64,000 nt of DNA from Aeromonas veronii (GTDB lineage Bacteria > Pseudomonadota > Gammaproteobacteria > Enterobacterales > Aeromonadaceae): contig CP101033.1 of assembly GCA_041319085.1 (NCBI GenBank), positions 3,064,501 through 3,128,500 on the forward strand, read 5' to 3'. The notes under the pieces were generated by a model. The model worked only from the letters and a program-made list of their open reading frames with translations. It had not been told where the DNA came from and did not search any database. This document shows positions 1 through 7,482 of the stretch, piece by piece (position 1 is the stretch's first letter; every line of letters begins with the position of its first letter). Made by a program: the position numbers and the translations under genes.

Positions 1-248
1 TGGTAGTCGGCCTGCCGCTGAATATGGATGGCACCGATCAGGAGATCACGGTACGGGCCCGCAAATTCGGCAACCGGCTGCACGGTCGTTTCGGCAAACC
101 GGTGGAGTTCAAGGATGAGCGACTCACCACCACCGATGCCCGTGCCCGGCTGTTTGAGCGCGGCGGCTATCGCGCGCTGGAGAAAGGCAGTGTGGACGGG
201 GTATCGGCACAACTGATCGTCGAAGCCTGGATGGAAGAGCAATATTGA
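1..248 (+). CDS. ruvX: RuvX/YqgF putative Holliday junction resolvase (3' part)
   Basis: The window opens inside this gene, and its frame enters at base 3. The visible 81 residues carry the family segment [11 protein letters not shown], then [14 protein letters not shown] and the conserved DERLTT, and end EEQY. The family is normally about 140 residues, so the N-terminal RNase H-fold strands lie upstream. YqgF/RuvX proteins are RNase H-like nucleases proposed as alternative Holliday junction resolvases and as 16S rRNA 5'-end processing factors. A strong terminator follows directly, so this is the last gene of its transcript. Assignment is secure; which of the two proposed roles applies cannot be read from sequence. 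Confidence 0.95.
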   Translation, partial: VVGLPLNMDGTDQEITVRARKFGNRLHGRFGKPVEFKDERLTTTDARARLFERGGYRALEKGSVDGVSAQLIVEAWMEEQY

Positions 249-253
249 CCAGA

Positions 254-278
254 CCGGGAGCCTTGGCTCCCGGTTTTT
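254..278 (+). terminator. Rho-independent terminator of ruvX
   Basis: A 9-bp stem (CCGGGAGCC / GGCTCCCGG) with a 2-nt spacer is followed by TTTTT, six bases after the ruvX stop codon. Confidence 0.85.
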
Positions 279-333
279 CATGCAGGGCACCCGGCTAAAC
301 CATGTGCAATTCGGCCAGCGGTATCGCGGTTTG

Positions 334-362
334 TTGACCACCCTACCTGTGTTATGGTTAAT
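334..362 (+). promoter_or_regulatory. Possible sigma70 promoter of aegA
   Basis: TTGACC at 334-339 resembles a -35 box. With a 17-bp spacer the -10 position falls on GTTAAT (357-362), about 40 bases before the aegA start. The -10 is only moderate, and no FNR-type palindrome was seen beside it. Confidence 0.35.
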
Positions 363-402
363 ACTATAAAACAGCGTTTCTAATTTTCAGGTTTATCAGG
401 TT

Positions 403-2364
403 ATGAATCGTTTTGTCCTGGCTGATGCCAGCCACTGCATTGGTTGCCGCGCCTGCGAAGTCGCCTGCGTGATGGCGCACAATGATGACCAACACGTCGC
501 GACCGCCGCTGAATTTCAGCCGCGCGTACAAGTGATCCGCCATGAGGCGCTGCGCACGGCCGCGCTCTGCCGCCACTGTGAAGAGGCCCCTTGCGCCAAG
601 TCCTGCCCCACCGGGGCCATTGTCGAACGAAATGGCAGTGTGCAGGTGCTCCCCGAGCGCTGCATCGGCTGCAAGAGCTGCGTGCTCGCCTGCCCGTTTG
701 GTGCCATACAGATGGCACCACAAGCCGGCAGCCAGCGCCACGTGGCCCACAAATGTGACCTGTGTGAAGGGCGCGAAGATGGCCCGGCTTGCGTGGCCGC
801 CTGCCCGAGTGACGCGCTGCAATTGATGAGTGACGAGACGCTGGCTCGTCTGCGCCAGCATCGTCAACAGTGCAGCGCCACCGGCCAGACCATCCGCCAC
901 GTGGCCGTCAAACGCAACCAGATGGCACAGACGCCGGAGCGCTGCGATCCCGCCAAGATCCCGCTAACCCTGCGCCGCAGCACCTTTACCGAGCTCTACC
1001 CCACCTACTCGACCGAGCAGGCCAGATCCCAGGGCGATCGCTGCCTCGGCTGCGGCCATCACAGCGTCTGCGAGTGGACCTGTCCGCTGCACAATCACAT
1101 TCCGCACTGGATCGCGCTGGCCCGTGAAGGCCGCATTCTGGAAGCGGTCGAGCTCTCTCACCAGACCAACAGCCTGCCGGAGATCACTGGCCGCATCTGT
1201 CCGCAAGATCGCCTGTGTGAGGGGGCTTGCACCCTGAAAGATGAATCCGGCTCGATGGCGATCGGTAATCTGGAGCGCTATATCACCGAGCAAGCCTTCG
1301 AGCTTGGCTGGCGTCCTGATCTCTCCTATGTACAACCGACCGGTAAACGGGTCGCCGTTATCGGTGCCGGCCCCGCCGGGCTTGGCTGTGCTGACATTCT
1401 GGTGCGAAACGGCATTCAGCCGGTGGTATTTGACCGCCATTTTGAAATCGGCGGCCTGCTCACCTTCGGCATTCCGGCGTTCAAGCTCGACAAACAGGTC
1501 ATGATCCGCCGCCGCGAGCTGTTTACTGCCATGGGCATCGAGTTTCGCCTGGGCGTGGATGTCGGCCATGACATCCAGCTTGAAGCATTACTCGAGGAGT
1601 TTGATGCGGTCTTTGTCGGCGTGGGCACCTACCGATCCATGACCGGCGGCTTGCCCAACGAAGAGGCGCCGGGTGTTTACGCGGCCCTGCCCTATCTGAT
1701 GGCCAGCACCCGTCATCTGATGGGCTTGCCACAACCCGAGAGCGAGCCCTACCTCAATCTGGCCGGCAAGCAGGTGGTGGTGCTCGGCGGGGGGGATACC
1801 GCGATGGATTGCGTGCGCACGGCATTGCGCCAGGGGGCAACTTCCGTCACCTGCGCCTATCGCCGGGATGAAGCCAACATGCCGGGATCGCGCAAAGAGG
1901 TGAAAAACGCCCGCGAAGAGGGGGCCGATTTTGAGTTCAATGTGTTGCCCGTCGCCATCGAGCTCAACGGGCAAGGCGCAGTCAGTGGCATTCGCATGCA
2001 GCGCACCCGCATGGGCGAGCCCGATGCTGCCGGGCGCCGTCGCCCGGTGGTCATTGAAGGCTCCGAGTTTGTGATGCCGGCTGATGCGGTGCTGGTCGCG
2101 TTTGGCTTTAATCCACACCCGCTGCCCTGGCTTGAAGCCCAGGGAGTGCGTCTCGATCGCTGGGGACGGATTGCGACCTCTCATGCCGAGCAGTTTGCCT
2201 ACCAGACCAGTAACCCGCAGATCTTCGCCGGTGGCGATGCCGTTCGCGGCGCAGATCTGGTGGTAACCGCCATGGCCGAAGGACGCCAGGCGGCTGCCGG
2301 AATCATGGCGTATCTCGACGTGGCGCCGCAGCGACCCAAGATAACACCCGATCAGGCCGCTTGA
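403..2364 (+). CDS. aegA: AegA-type Fe-S / flavin oxidoreductase (GltD-like)
   Basis: The 653-residue protein closely follows E. coli AegA in sequence and length (659 residues there). The N-terminal ~170 residues are a polyferredoxin module with CIGCRACEVAC, CRHCEEAPCAKSC and CIGCKSCVLAC cysteine clusters for [4Fe-4S] centres. The rest is a glutamate-synthase small-subunit-like domain: CGHHSVCEWTCPLHNHIP cluster, FAD-binding GAGPAG near residue 322 and NAD(P)-binding LGGGDTAMD near 460. In E. coli AegA has been linked to anaerobic uric-acid utilisation with formate-dependent electron flow; the physiological partner here is unknown. It stands alone between ruvX and a convergent transporter, so context gives no partner. 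A G7 run at 1790-1796 lies in the dinucleotide-binding motif but the frame is intact. Confidence 0.9.
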   Translation: MNRFVLADASHCIGCRACEVACVMAHNDDQHVATAAEFQPRVQVIRHEALRTAALCRHCEEAPCAKSCPTGAIVERNGSVQVLPERCIGCKSCVLACPFGAIQMAPQAGSQRHVAHKCDLCEGREDGPACVAACPSDALQLMSDETLARLRQHRQQCSATGQTIRHVAVKRNQMAQTPERCDPAKIPLTLRRSTFTELYPTYSTEQARSQGDRCLGCGHHSVCEWTCPLHNHIPHWIALAREGRILEAVELSHQTNSLPEITGRICPQDRLCEGACTLKDESGSMAIGNLERYITEQAFELGWRPDLSYVQPTGKRVAVIGAGPAGLGCADILVRNGIQPVVFDRHFEIGGLLTFGIPAFKLDKQVMIRRRELFTAMGIEFRLGVDVGHDIQLEALLEEFDAVFVGVGTYRSMTGGLPNEEAPGVYAALPYLMASTRHLMGLPQPESEPYLNLAGKQVVVLGGGDTAMDCVRTALRQGATSVTCAYRRDEANMPGSRKEVKNAREEGADFEFNVLPVAIELNGQGAVSGIRMQRTRMGEPDAAGRRRPVVIEGSEFVMPADAVLVAFGFNPHPLPWLEAQGVRLDRWGRIATSHAEQFAYQTSNPQIFAGGDAVRGADLVVTAMAEGRQAAAGIMAYLDVAPQRPKITPDQAA

Positions 2365-2381
2365 CTTCGCGCCAAATGAAT

Positions 2382-2402
2382 GGGGGAGCCGATGGCTCCC
2401 CC
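2382..2402. terminator. Hairpin between convergent aegA and symporter genes
   Basis: A 9-bp stem GGGGGAGCC / GGCTCCCCC with a 3-nt loop lies between the two convergent stop codons. T-richness is modest on both sides (TCTTACT on the plus strand, ATTCATTT on the minus), so it may work as a weak bidirectional terminator. Confidence 0.6.
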
Positions 2403-2410
2403 TCTTACTA

Positions 2411-3838
2411 TTACTTCTCCGGCTGATCCCAGATACCCGCCTCAAGCTGGCTGCGGATCTCGGGGTACTTGTTGGCATCGAAGCTGGGCACCTTGCCAAG
2501 CCTGAGCTGGTCGTTGTAATCCTTCGCCAGCTTGATGGCGACGCCGGAGAGCAGCAGGATCGCCACCAGGTTGACGATCGCCATCAGCCCCATGGAGATA
2601 TCCGCCATCGCCCACACAATCGGCAACTCACCCACGGCACCGAACATCACCATCCCTAGCACGAACAGCCGGAACAGCATCAGGCCGCCCTTGTGGTTGT
2701 GCTCGAGGAACACCAGATTGGTCTCGGCATAGGAGTAGTTCGCCACGATAGAGGTGAAGGCGAAGAAGAAGATGGCCGCAGCAATGAAGATGTTGCCACC
2801 GCTGCCAATCTGGGAGGAGAGCGCCCGCTGGGTCAGCTCGACACCTGTGATACCTGAGCCCGGTTCAAACTGACCGGACATCAGGATGATGGCGGCGGTG
2901 CAGCTGCAGATGACGATGGTGTCCATAAAGACCCCCAGCATCTGCACATAGCCTTGTGAAGCCGGATGCGGCGGATAGGGAGTGGCTGTCGCCGCGGCAT
3001 TGGGCGCAGAGCCCATGCCCGCTTCGTTGGAGAAGAGACCACGCTTGATGCCGTTGATCATCGCCTGGGAGATGGCATAACCCAGCGCACCAGAGCCTGC
3101 CTGCTCAATCCCGAAGGCGGACTTGATGATCAACATGAAGACATGGGGCAGCTCGGTGATGTTCATCGCCACGATCACCAGCGCCAGCAGGATGTAAGCC
3201 AGCGCCATAAAGGGCACCACCAGCTCGGCAAAACGGGCGATGCCACGAATGCCGCCGAAGATAATCATGCCAGAGAGCGCCACCAGCGCCAGCCCGCTGA
3301 CCCAGTCAGGAATGCCAAACGCCACCTTCATCGCCAGACTGATGGAGTTGGCCTGCACCGCGTTGAACACCAGACCAAATGCCAGGATCAGGCAGAGCGA
3401 GAACACCACCCCCATCCAGCGCATGCCAAGTCCTTTCTCCATGTAGTAAGCGGGGCCACCACGGTAATTGCCATCCTCATCCTTGACCTTGTAGAGCTGG
3501 GCCAGGGTGCTTTCGACGAAGGCGGTCGCCATGCCGATAAAGGCGATCAGCCACATCCAGAAGATGGCACCGGGACCACCCAAATAGATGGCAACGGCCA
3601 CACCGGCGAGGTTGCCGGTACCGACACGAGCGGCGAGACTGGTACAGAGAGCCTGGAAAGAGGAGATGCCCGCGTTGTCCGATTTACGGCTGTTTCTCAG
3701 CACGGAGAACATGTGACCAAAGTGACGAACTTGGATAAAACCCAGTCTGAAGGTGAAAAAAATACCGACCCCGATCAGCAGGTAGATGAGCACGGCTCCC
3801 CACATCAGGTCGTTTAGCATCGCAATCAAGGTGTCCAT
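2411..3838 (-). CDS. Sodium:alanine (AGCS) symporter, AlsT-like
   Basis: A 475-residue multi-pass inner-membrane protein of the alanine-or-glycine:cation symporter family. Family hallmarks are SLAARVGTGNLAGVAVAIYL near residue 57, the GGPAYYMEKGL loop, FSNEAGMGSAPNAAAT and the closing SYAETN region. It should import alanine or glycine with Na+. I chose the ATG at 3838 (MDTLIAMLN) because GAGAG sits 5-9 bases before it; an in-frame ATG 11 codons upstream lacks such a site. It is monocistronic and converges on aegA. A symmetric AGTGA-N6-TCACT sequence lies about 120 bases upstream. The substrate within the alanine/glycine/serine group cannot be decided by eye. Confidence 0.9.
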   Translation of the reverse strand: MDTLIAMLNDLMWGAVLIYLLIGVGIFFTFRLGFIQVRHFGHMFSVLRNSRKSDNAGISSFQALCTSLAARVGTGNLAGVAVAIYLGGPGAIFWMWLIAFIGMATAFVESTLAQLYKVKDEDGNYRGGPAYYMEKGLGMRWMGVVFSLCLILAFGLVFNAVQANSISLAMKVAFGIPDWVSGLALVALSGMIIFGGIRGIARFAELVVPFMALAYILLALVIVAMNITELPHVFMLIIKSAFGIEQAGSGALGYAISQAMINGIKRGLFSNEAGMGSAPNAAATATPYPPHPASQGYVQMLGVFMDTIVICSCTAAIILMSGQFEPGSGITGVELTQRALSSQIGSGGNIFIAAAIFFFAFTSIVANYSYAETNLVFLEHNHKGGLMLFRLFVLGMVMFGAVGELPIVWAMADISMGLMAIVNLVAILLLSGVAIKLAKDYNDQLRLGKVPSFDANKYPEIRSQLEAGIWDQPEK

Positions 3839-3954
3839 AATTCTCTCGTTGTTATTCACATCCATGGTCAATCTGCGCTGACCGTTTTCTGTCTATCGTT
3901 TAATTAGCGTTTCGCTAAAGGGGCGGAATCTAGCACAGCAGGAGAGCCTGGAAT

Positions 3955-3970
3955 AGTGAACCCGATCACT
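3955..3970. promoter_or_regulatory. Weak CRP-like palindrome upstream of the symporter
   Basis: AGTGA-N6-TCACT is a perfect inverted repeat matching CRP half-sites TGTGA/TCACA at 8 of 10 positions. It lies about 117 bases upstream of the symporter start. Function is inferred only from the resemblance. Confidence 0.3.
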
Positions 3971-4115
3971 CGGGACACAAAAAACGAACGGAAAAAGCCA
4001 ATAAAGCTCCATTTAAATCGCAAAATTTCAAAAAAAACAATAACTTGATCAGATAGGCCACCTTTAGGCTCCATAAGAGAACCTCTTTGATATATCCCTG
4101 ATGAGTTATCCGAAA

Positions 4116-4131
4116 ACGCAAACGCTTGCCT
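4116..4131. promoter_or_regulatory. PurR/LacI-family operator-like box 1
   Basis: The 16-mer ACGCAAACGCTTGCCT differs from the enterobacterial PurR consensus ACGCAAACGTTTNCNT at one specified base. It lies in the ~700-bp AT-rich stretch between the symporter and transaldolase genes. Its centre is 42 bp (four helical turns) from box 2. Confidence 0.5.
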
Positions 4132-4157
4132 GAAATGGCTTTCAAACGGGGATATTT

Positions 4158-4173
4158 AGCCAAACGTTTTCTA
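4158..4173. promoter_or_regulatory. PurR/LacI-family operator-like box 2
   Basis: AGCCAAACGTTTTCTA contains the complete PurR core CAAACGTTTTC. Same-face spacing with box 1 would allow cooperative binding of a dimeric LacI-family repressor. Which regulator binds is unknown. Confidence 0.5.
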
Positions 4174-4209
4174 TGTAATTAAATTTCAAGTACGCAACGA
4201 GATAATTTA

Positions 4210-4225
4210 TGTGATCGACGACACA
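4210..4225. promoter_or_regulatory. CRP-like site upstream of tal
   Basis: TGTGA-TCGACG-ACACA matches the CRP consensus half-sites at 9 of 10 positions. It lies 44 bp downstream of PurR-like box 2 and about 315 bp before the tal start. No convincing -10/-35 pair could be placed unambiguously after it. Confidence 0.4.
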
Positions 4226-4414
4226 AATATGGAGATTGGCTAAAAAAGTTGAGCTGAAAGCAAACCGGAGCGAGGTCGGGATGAAATGTAAAAAACCTTA
4301 CTAATCATATAGTTTCACACCATAAAACGGGATAACTCAACAGCCTGAATGTTTAACAACCAAGCGCCCCTATTGCAGGATGCAGCACATCAGTATTAAT
4401 TAGGCAGGCAATGA

Positions 4415-4440
4415 CGATGGGCCCTACCCATCGCGCTTTT
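4415..4440 (+). promoter_or_regulatory. Leader hairpin with T-run upstream of tal (attenuator or small-RNA end)
   Basis: A perfect 7-bp stem CGATGGG / CCCATCG with a 5-nt loop (4415-4433) is followed by CGCTTTT, about 100 bases before the tal start. It could end a short transcript begun near the upstream boxes, or act as an attenuator. No small ORF was seen in front of it. Confidence 0.4.
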
Positions 4441-4539
4441 CTGAGCCTGAGGCACCACGCTCCTGTAATTTTATTTCAGAACCACCGTCTCAAGCCCTCA
4501 ACCCAGGGATGACTCCCTCATTAAGAGATGATATTCGCT

Positions 4540-5490
4540 ATGGCCGATAAATTAACCCAGCTGAAAGCCCTGACCACTGTTGTTGCCGACACCGGTGATA
4601 TCGAAGCCATCAAACGCTATCAGCCCATCGATGCCACCACCAACCCCTCTCTGGTTCTGAAGGCCTCCGAGATCCCCGAGTACGCTCCGCTGATCGAAGA
4701 CGCCATCAACTGGGCCAAAGCCCAGAGCCAGAACAAGGCACAGCAAATCATCGACGCGGGCGACAAGCTGGCCGTCAACATAGGTCTGGAAGTGCTGAAG
4801 ATCGTTCCGGGCCGTATCTCAACCGAAGTGGATGCCCGTCTCTCCTTCGATACCGCTGCCAGCATCGCCAAGGCCCGCAAGCTGATCCGTCTCTACAACG
4901 AAGCGGGTATCAGCAACGACCGCATTCTGATCAAGCTGGCCTCCACCTGGGAAGGGATCCGTGCCGCCGAGGTACTGGAGAAAGAGGGTATCCAGTGCAA
5001 CCTGACCCTGCTGTTCTCCTTCGCCCAGGCCCGTGCCTGTGCCGAAGCCGGTGCCTTCCTGATCTCCCCGTTCGTGGGTCGCATCCTCGACTGGTACAAG
5101 GCCAAGCACAACCGTGACTACACCGCCAGCGAAGATCCGGGCGTAGTGTCCGTTACCGCCATCTATGACTACTACAAGCAGCACGACTACCCGACCGTGG
5201 TGATGGGTGCCAGCTTCCGCAACACCGGCGAGATCCTGGAACTGGCCGGTTGCGACCGCCTGACCATAGGCCCAGCCCTGCTGGAAGAGCTGAGCAAGAC
5301 CGAAGGCACCGTGGTTCGCAAACTGGACTACACCGGTGAGCGCAAGGCCAAACCGACCCCGATGACCGAAACCGAATTCCGCTGGGAGCTGAACCAGGAC
5401 GCCATGGCTCACGAGAAGCTGGGCGAAGGCATCCGCATGTTCGCCATCGACCAGGGCAAGCTGGAAACCATGCTGGCAAGCCGCCTGTAA
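4540..5490 (+). CDS. tal: Transaldolase
   Basis: Cytoplasmic pentose-phosphate enzyme that moves a dihydroxyacetone unit between sedoheptulose-7-phosphate and glyceraldehyde-3-phosphate. The 316-residue protein is collinear with E. coli TalB. The Schiff-base lysine is K132 in ILIKLASTW, with D17 (ADTGD) and E96 (ISTEVDAR) in the expected places. I start at the ATG at 4540 (MADKLTQ), which matches the family N-terminus. Another in-frame ATG lies four codons upstream, and the weak AAGAGA at 4522-4527 is nearest to that one. The gene is monocistronic with its own terminator. The long upstream region holds PurR-like, CRP-like and hairpin elements, suggesting carbon- or nucleotide-linked control. 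Confidence 0.98.
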   Translation: MADKLTQLKALTTVVADTGDIEAIKRYQPIDATTNPSLVLKASEIPEYAPLIEDAINWAKAQSQNKAQQIIDAGDKLAVNIGLEVLKIVPGRISTEVDARLSFDTAASIAKARKLIRLYNEAGISNDRILIKLASTWEGIRAAEVLEKEGIQCNLTLLFSFAQARACAEAGAFLISPFVGRILDWYKAKHNRDYTASEDPGVVSVTAIYDYYKQHDYPTVVMGASFRNTGEILELAGCDRLTIGPALLEELSKTEGTVVRKLDYTGERKAKPTPMTETEFRWELNQDAMAHEKLGEGIRMFAIDQGKLETMLASRL

Positions 5491-5510
5491 TCAGTTCTTT
5501 TTTGTGATAA

Positions 5511-5544
5511 AAACCGGGCCTTTACCAAGGGGCCCGGTTTTTTT
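5511..5544 (+). terminator. Rho-independent terminator of tal
   Basis: A 10-bp stem AAACCGGGCC / GGCCCGGTTT with a 10-nt loop is followed by TTTT, 20 bases after the tal stop. Confidence 0.9.
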
Positions 5545-5648
5545 CATGGGCTTATTTAGCGCTGTCATAGAGTCGTCACGAAAACGTTTTAATTTCAGAT
5601 TCATTATGTTATACGGGTGGTGAAAACGATAAAACCAAGGAGGGAGCC

Positions 5649-5831
5649 ATGGAAATGTTCAACTTCGATTATGACGAGGTGGTTGAACTCGGTTCGCGTA
5701 GCCGCGGGACAACGGGAAAAAAACGTAAATGGCGTGAAATCGAGGCGTTGAAAGACAAACATCGCCTGCAGAAGGAGCTGCAATCCATCGATATCGCCTA
5801 TGAAGGTCTCACAGACGAGATTGAACTGTAA
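5649..5831 (+). CDS. DUF3545 family small protein
   Basis: A 60-residue acidic/basic protein (MEMFNFDYDEVVELG...) with a central lysine/arginine-rich stretch TGKKRKWREIEALKDKHRLQKEL predicted helical, and an acidic C-terminus. It resembles the DUF3545 family of short Vibrio/Shewanella/Aeromonas proteins of unknown function. An excellent ribosome-binding site AAGGAGGGA precedes the ATG, and a strong terminator follows, so it is an independent single-gene unit. No function can be assigned. Its downstream neighbour is the IS256-family element. Confidence 0.8.
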   Translation: MEMFNFDYDEVVELGSRSRGTTGKKRKWREIEALKDKHRLQKELQSIDIAYEGLTDEIEL

Positions 5832-5850
5832 TATCACCAGACACCTGTAA

Positions 5851-5880
5851 AAGCGCCCCACACAGCCGGGGCGCTTTTTT
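5851..5880 (+). terminator. Rho-independent terminator of the DUF3545 gene
   Basis: A stem AAGCGCCCC / GGGGCGCTT with an 8-nt loop is followed by TTTT, 19 bases after the stop codon. Confidence 0.9.
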
Positions 5881-5972
5881 ATGCCGCAATCGGATGATCG
5901 AGCTGCGGGTCATGTCACCGCGAGAGATGCCACGAGATGCTGCAATGCAGCGGACGAGCCTGTAAATAATTC

Positions 5973-5987
5973 TGTGTAACTGCCCAC
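5973..5987 (+). repeat. IS256 element terminal inverted repeat, left
   Basis: TGTGTAACTGCCCAC pairs with the right end at 14 of 15 positions. Confidence 0.8.
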
Positions 5988-5991
5988 CCCA

Positions 5992-7218
5992 TTACAGGTG
6001 ACCGTTCAGGCGATCACCGAACTCGATAATAAAGCGATTCAGGGCAGGCTTCCAATTCTGGATCGGCATGGTCCATTTCTTGGAAGCCTGTTGTATCGCC
6101 AGGAACGCGACTTTGAGCGCCGAATCATCGGTCGGGAACAGCTTCCTTTGCTTGGTCGCTTTGCGCAGTACGCTGTTTAGCGACTCAATGGCATTGGTGG
6201 TGTAAATCACCTTCCGGATCGCAGGGGGATAATCAAACAGTGTGATCAGATTGACCCAGTTACTCTGCCAAGAGCGCGCTATTTGCGGGTACTGACTATC
6301 CCAGCGTTCACCAAAGGCCGCTAGCGCCTGCTGAGCCTCACGCTCTGTCGCAGACTGGTAGATCTGCTTCAGATCCGCCGTCACCGCTTTGTAGTCTTTC
6401 CAGGACACATAGCGCAACGAATTGCGGACCATGTGGACGATACACAGTTGGACCTTCGTCTGGGGATACTCCACGGCAATGGCATCAGGGAAGCCCTTGA
6501 GACCATCCACACATGCGATCAAGATGTCTTCCAAGCCGCGATTCTTCAGCTCCGTCAGGACCGACAGCCAGAATTTTGCTCCTTCGGTCTCGGCCAACCA
6601 CAGGCCCAACAGCTCCTTGTGCCCCTCCATATTGATGCCCAGAGCCAAATAGAGCGACTTGTTGATCACCCGCTGGTTCTCGCGGATCTTCAACACAATG
6701 CAGTCCAGATAGACAATGGGATAGAGCGGATCGAGCGGCCGGTTTTGCCATTCGTGGACCTGCTCAATGACACGCTCGGTTACGTTGGACACCAGCGTCG
6801 CCGAGATATCGGCGTCATACATCTCTTTGAACGCGTCAACGATATCGCGCGTGCTCAAGCCCTTGGCGTAGAGGGCGAGGATCTGATCGTCCATCTGGGT
6901 CAGGCGGGTCTGCCCCTTGCGGACGAACTGCGGCTCGAAGGAAGCGTTACGGTCGCGAGGTGCCTGAATGGTGACCTCGCCGTGCTGCCCTTTGAGGCGC
7001 TTGGTGGAATAGCCATTACGATTGTTGCCGGTCCCGCGGCCCTCGGGTGCGTGCTTTTCGTAGCCCAAGTGCTCGTCCATTTCAGCATTGAGAGCGGTCT
7101 CGACAGTGAGCTTGATCAGCTGTTGGGTGAGGGTGCCGAGATCTTTTTCAGACTTGATGTCTTTGGCCAGCTCAGCGGCCAGTGCTTTGAGTTTGTCTTG
7201 GTCCATTTGCTTACCCAC
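5992..7218 (-). CDS. IS256-family (mutator-type) transposase
   Basis: The 408-residue transposase contains the family order: N-terminal ALNAEMDEHLGYEKH, then GNNRNGYSTKRLKG, the zinc-free DNA-binding region with APRDRNASFEPQFVRKGQ, and the DDE catalytic core. Putative catalytic acids are the Asp of YLDCIVLK, the Asp of CVDGLKGFP and the Glu of NAIESLN. The frame is intact and full length, so it could be active. The start shown (MGKQMDQDK) is 30 bases inside the right inverted repeat. An internal ATG four codons later (MDQDK) is possible. The stop lies within 20 bases of the left end, as in typical IS256 elements. Confidence 0.95.
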   Translation of the reverse strand: MGKQMDQDKLKALAAELAKDIKSEKDLGTLTQQLIKLTVETALNAEMDEHLGYEKHAPEGRGTGNNRNGYSTKRLKGQHGEVTIQAPRDRNASFEPQFVRKGQTRLTQMDDQILALYAKGLSTRDIVDAFKEMYDADISATLVSNVTERVIEQVHEWQNRPLDPLYPIVYLDCIVLKIRENQRVINKSLYLALGINMEGHKELLGLWLAETEGAKFWLSVLTELKNRGLEDILIACVDGLKGFPDAIAVEYPQTKVQLCIVHMVRNSLRYVSWKDYKAVTADLKQIYQSATEREAQQALAAFGERWDSQYPQIARSWQSNWVNLITLFDYPPAIRKVIYTTNAIESLNSVLRKATKQRKLFPTDDSALKVAFLAIQQASKKWTMPIQNWKPALNRFIIEFGDRLNGHL

Positions 7219-7249
7219 GAAGGTATCCTTTTGAAAAAGTTACTTATTC

Positions 7250-7264
7250 GTGGGCGGTTACACA
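7250..7264 (-). repeat. IS256 element terminal inverted repeat, right
   Basis: GTGGGCGGTTACACA is the partner of the repeat at 5973-5987. Confidence 0.8.
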
Positions 7265-7461
7265 ATTGGATTTACATGCTCCAGCGGACCAGAGACAGAC
7301 AGGCTGACAGGCTACAGACAACGCGGGCCACACTCCTCTTTCTGCCACCCTGACAGCCCTCGCCTACAGCATGGCATACCAACCCCTCCCCTCACCCGCG
7401 AATGCAGACCCGCGCCGTTTCAGGACGCGTTGGGGCAATCACCGCAAGAGCGGTCATCAGC

Positions 7462-7469
7462 AATAAAAA
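7462..7469. repeat. 8-bp target duplication, left copy
   Basis: AATAAAAA directly abuts the left inverted repeat of the IS1595-family element. The same 8-mer follows its right end. Confidence 0.9.
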
Positions 7470-7480
7470 GGCGCTGTTCC
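7470..7480 (+). repeat. IS1595 element terminal inverted repeat, left
   Basis: GGCGCTGTTCC, an exact inverted match to the right end. Confidence 0.9.
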
Positions 7481-7482
7481 CT

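Larger units (their letters stand above)
5973..7264 (-). mobile_element. IS256-family insertion sequence
   Basis: About 1.29 kb bounded by imperfect inverted repeats TGTGTAACTGCCCAC (5973-5987) and GTGGGCGGTTACACA (7250-7264), which differ at one position when folded. One transposase gene fills it on the minus strand. The flanking bases (AATAATTC on the left, ATTGGATT on the right) are not an identical 8-9 bp duplication as expected for this family. The insertion is therefore old or one end has been rearranged. Confidence 0.9.

Noticed and set aside
1788..1797. G-run in aegA (and a similar one near 51490 in the RND gene) as possible phase-variation tracts
   Set aside because: The runs encode conserved Gly-Gly motifs (GGGD and PGGE), are short, and the frames are intact.
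3966..4163. A 65-codon minus-strand frame with a TTG start in the symporter-tal spacer
   Set aside because: No ribosome site, no family resemblance, AT-rich spacer composition, and its start lies inside PurR-like box 2.
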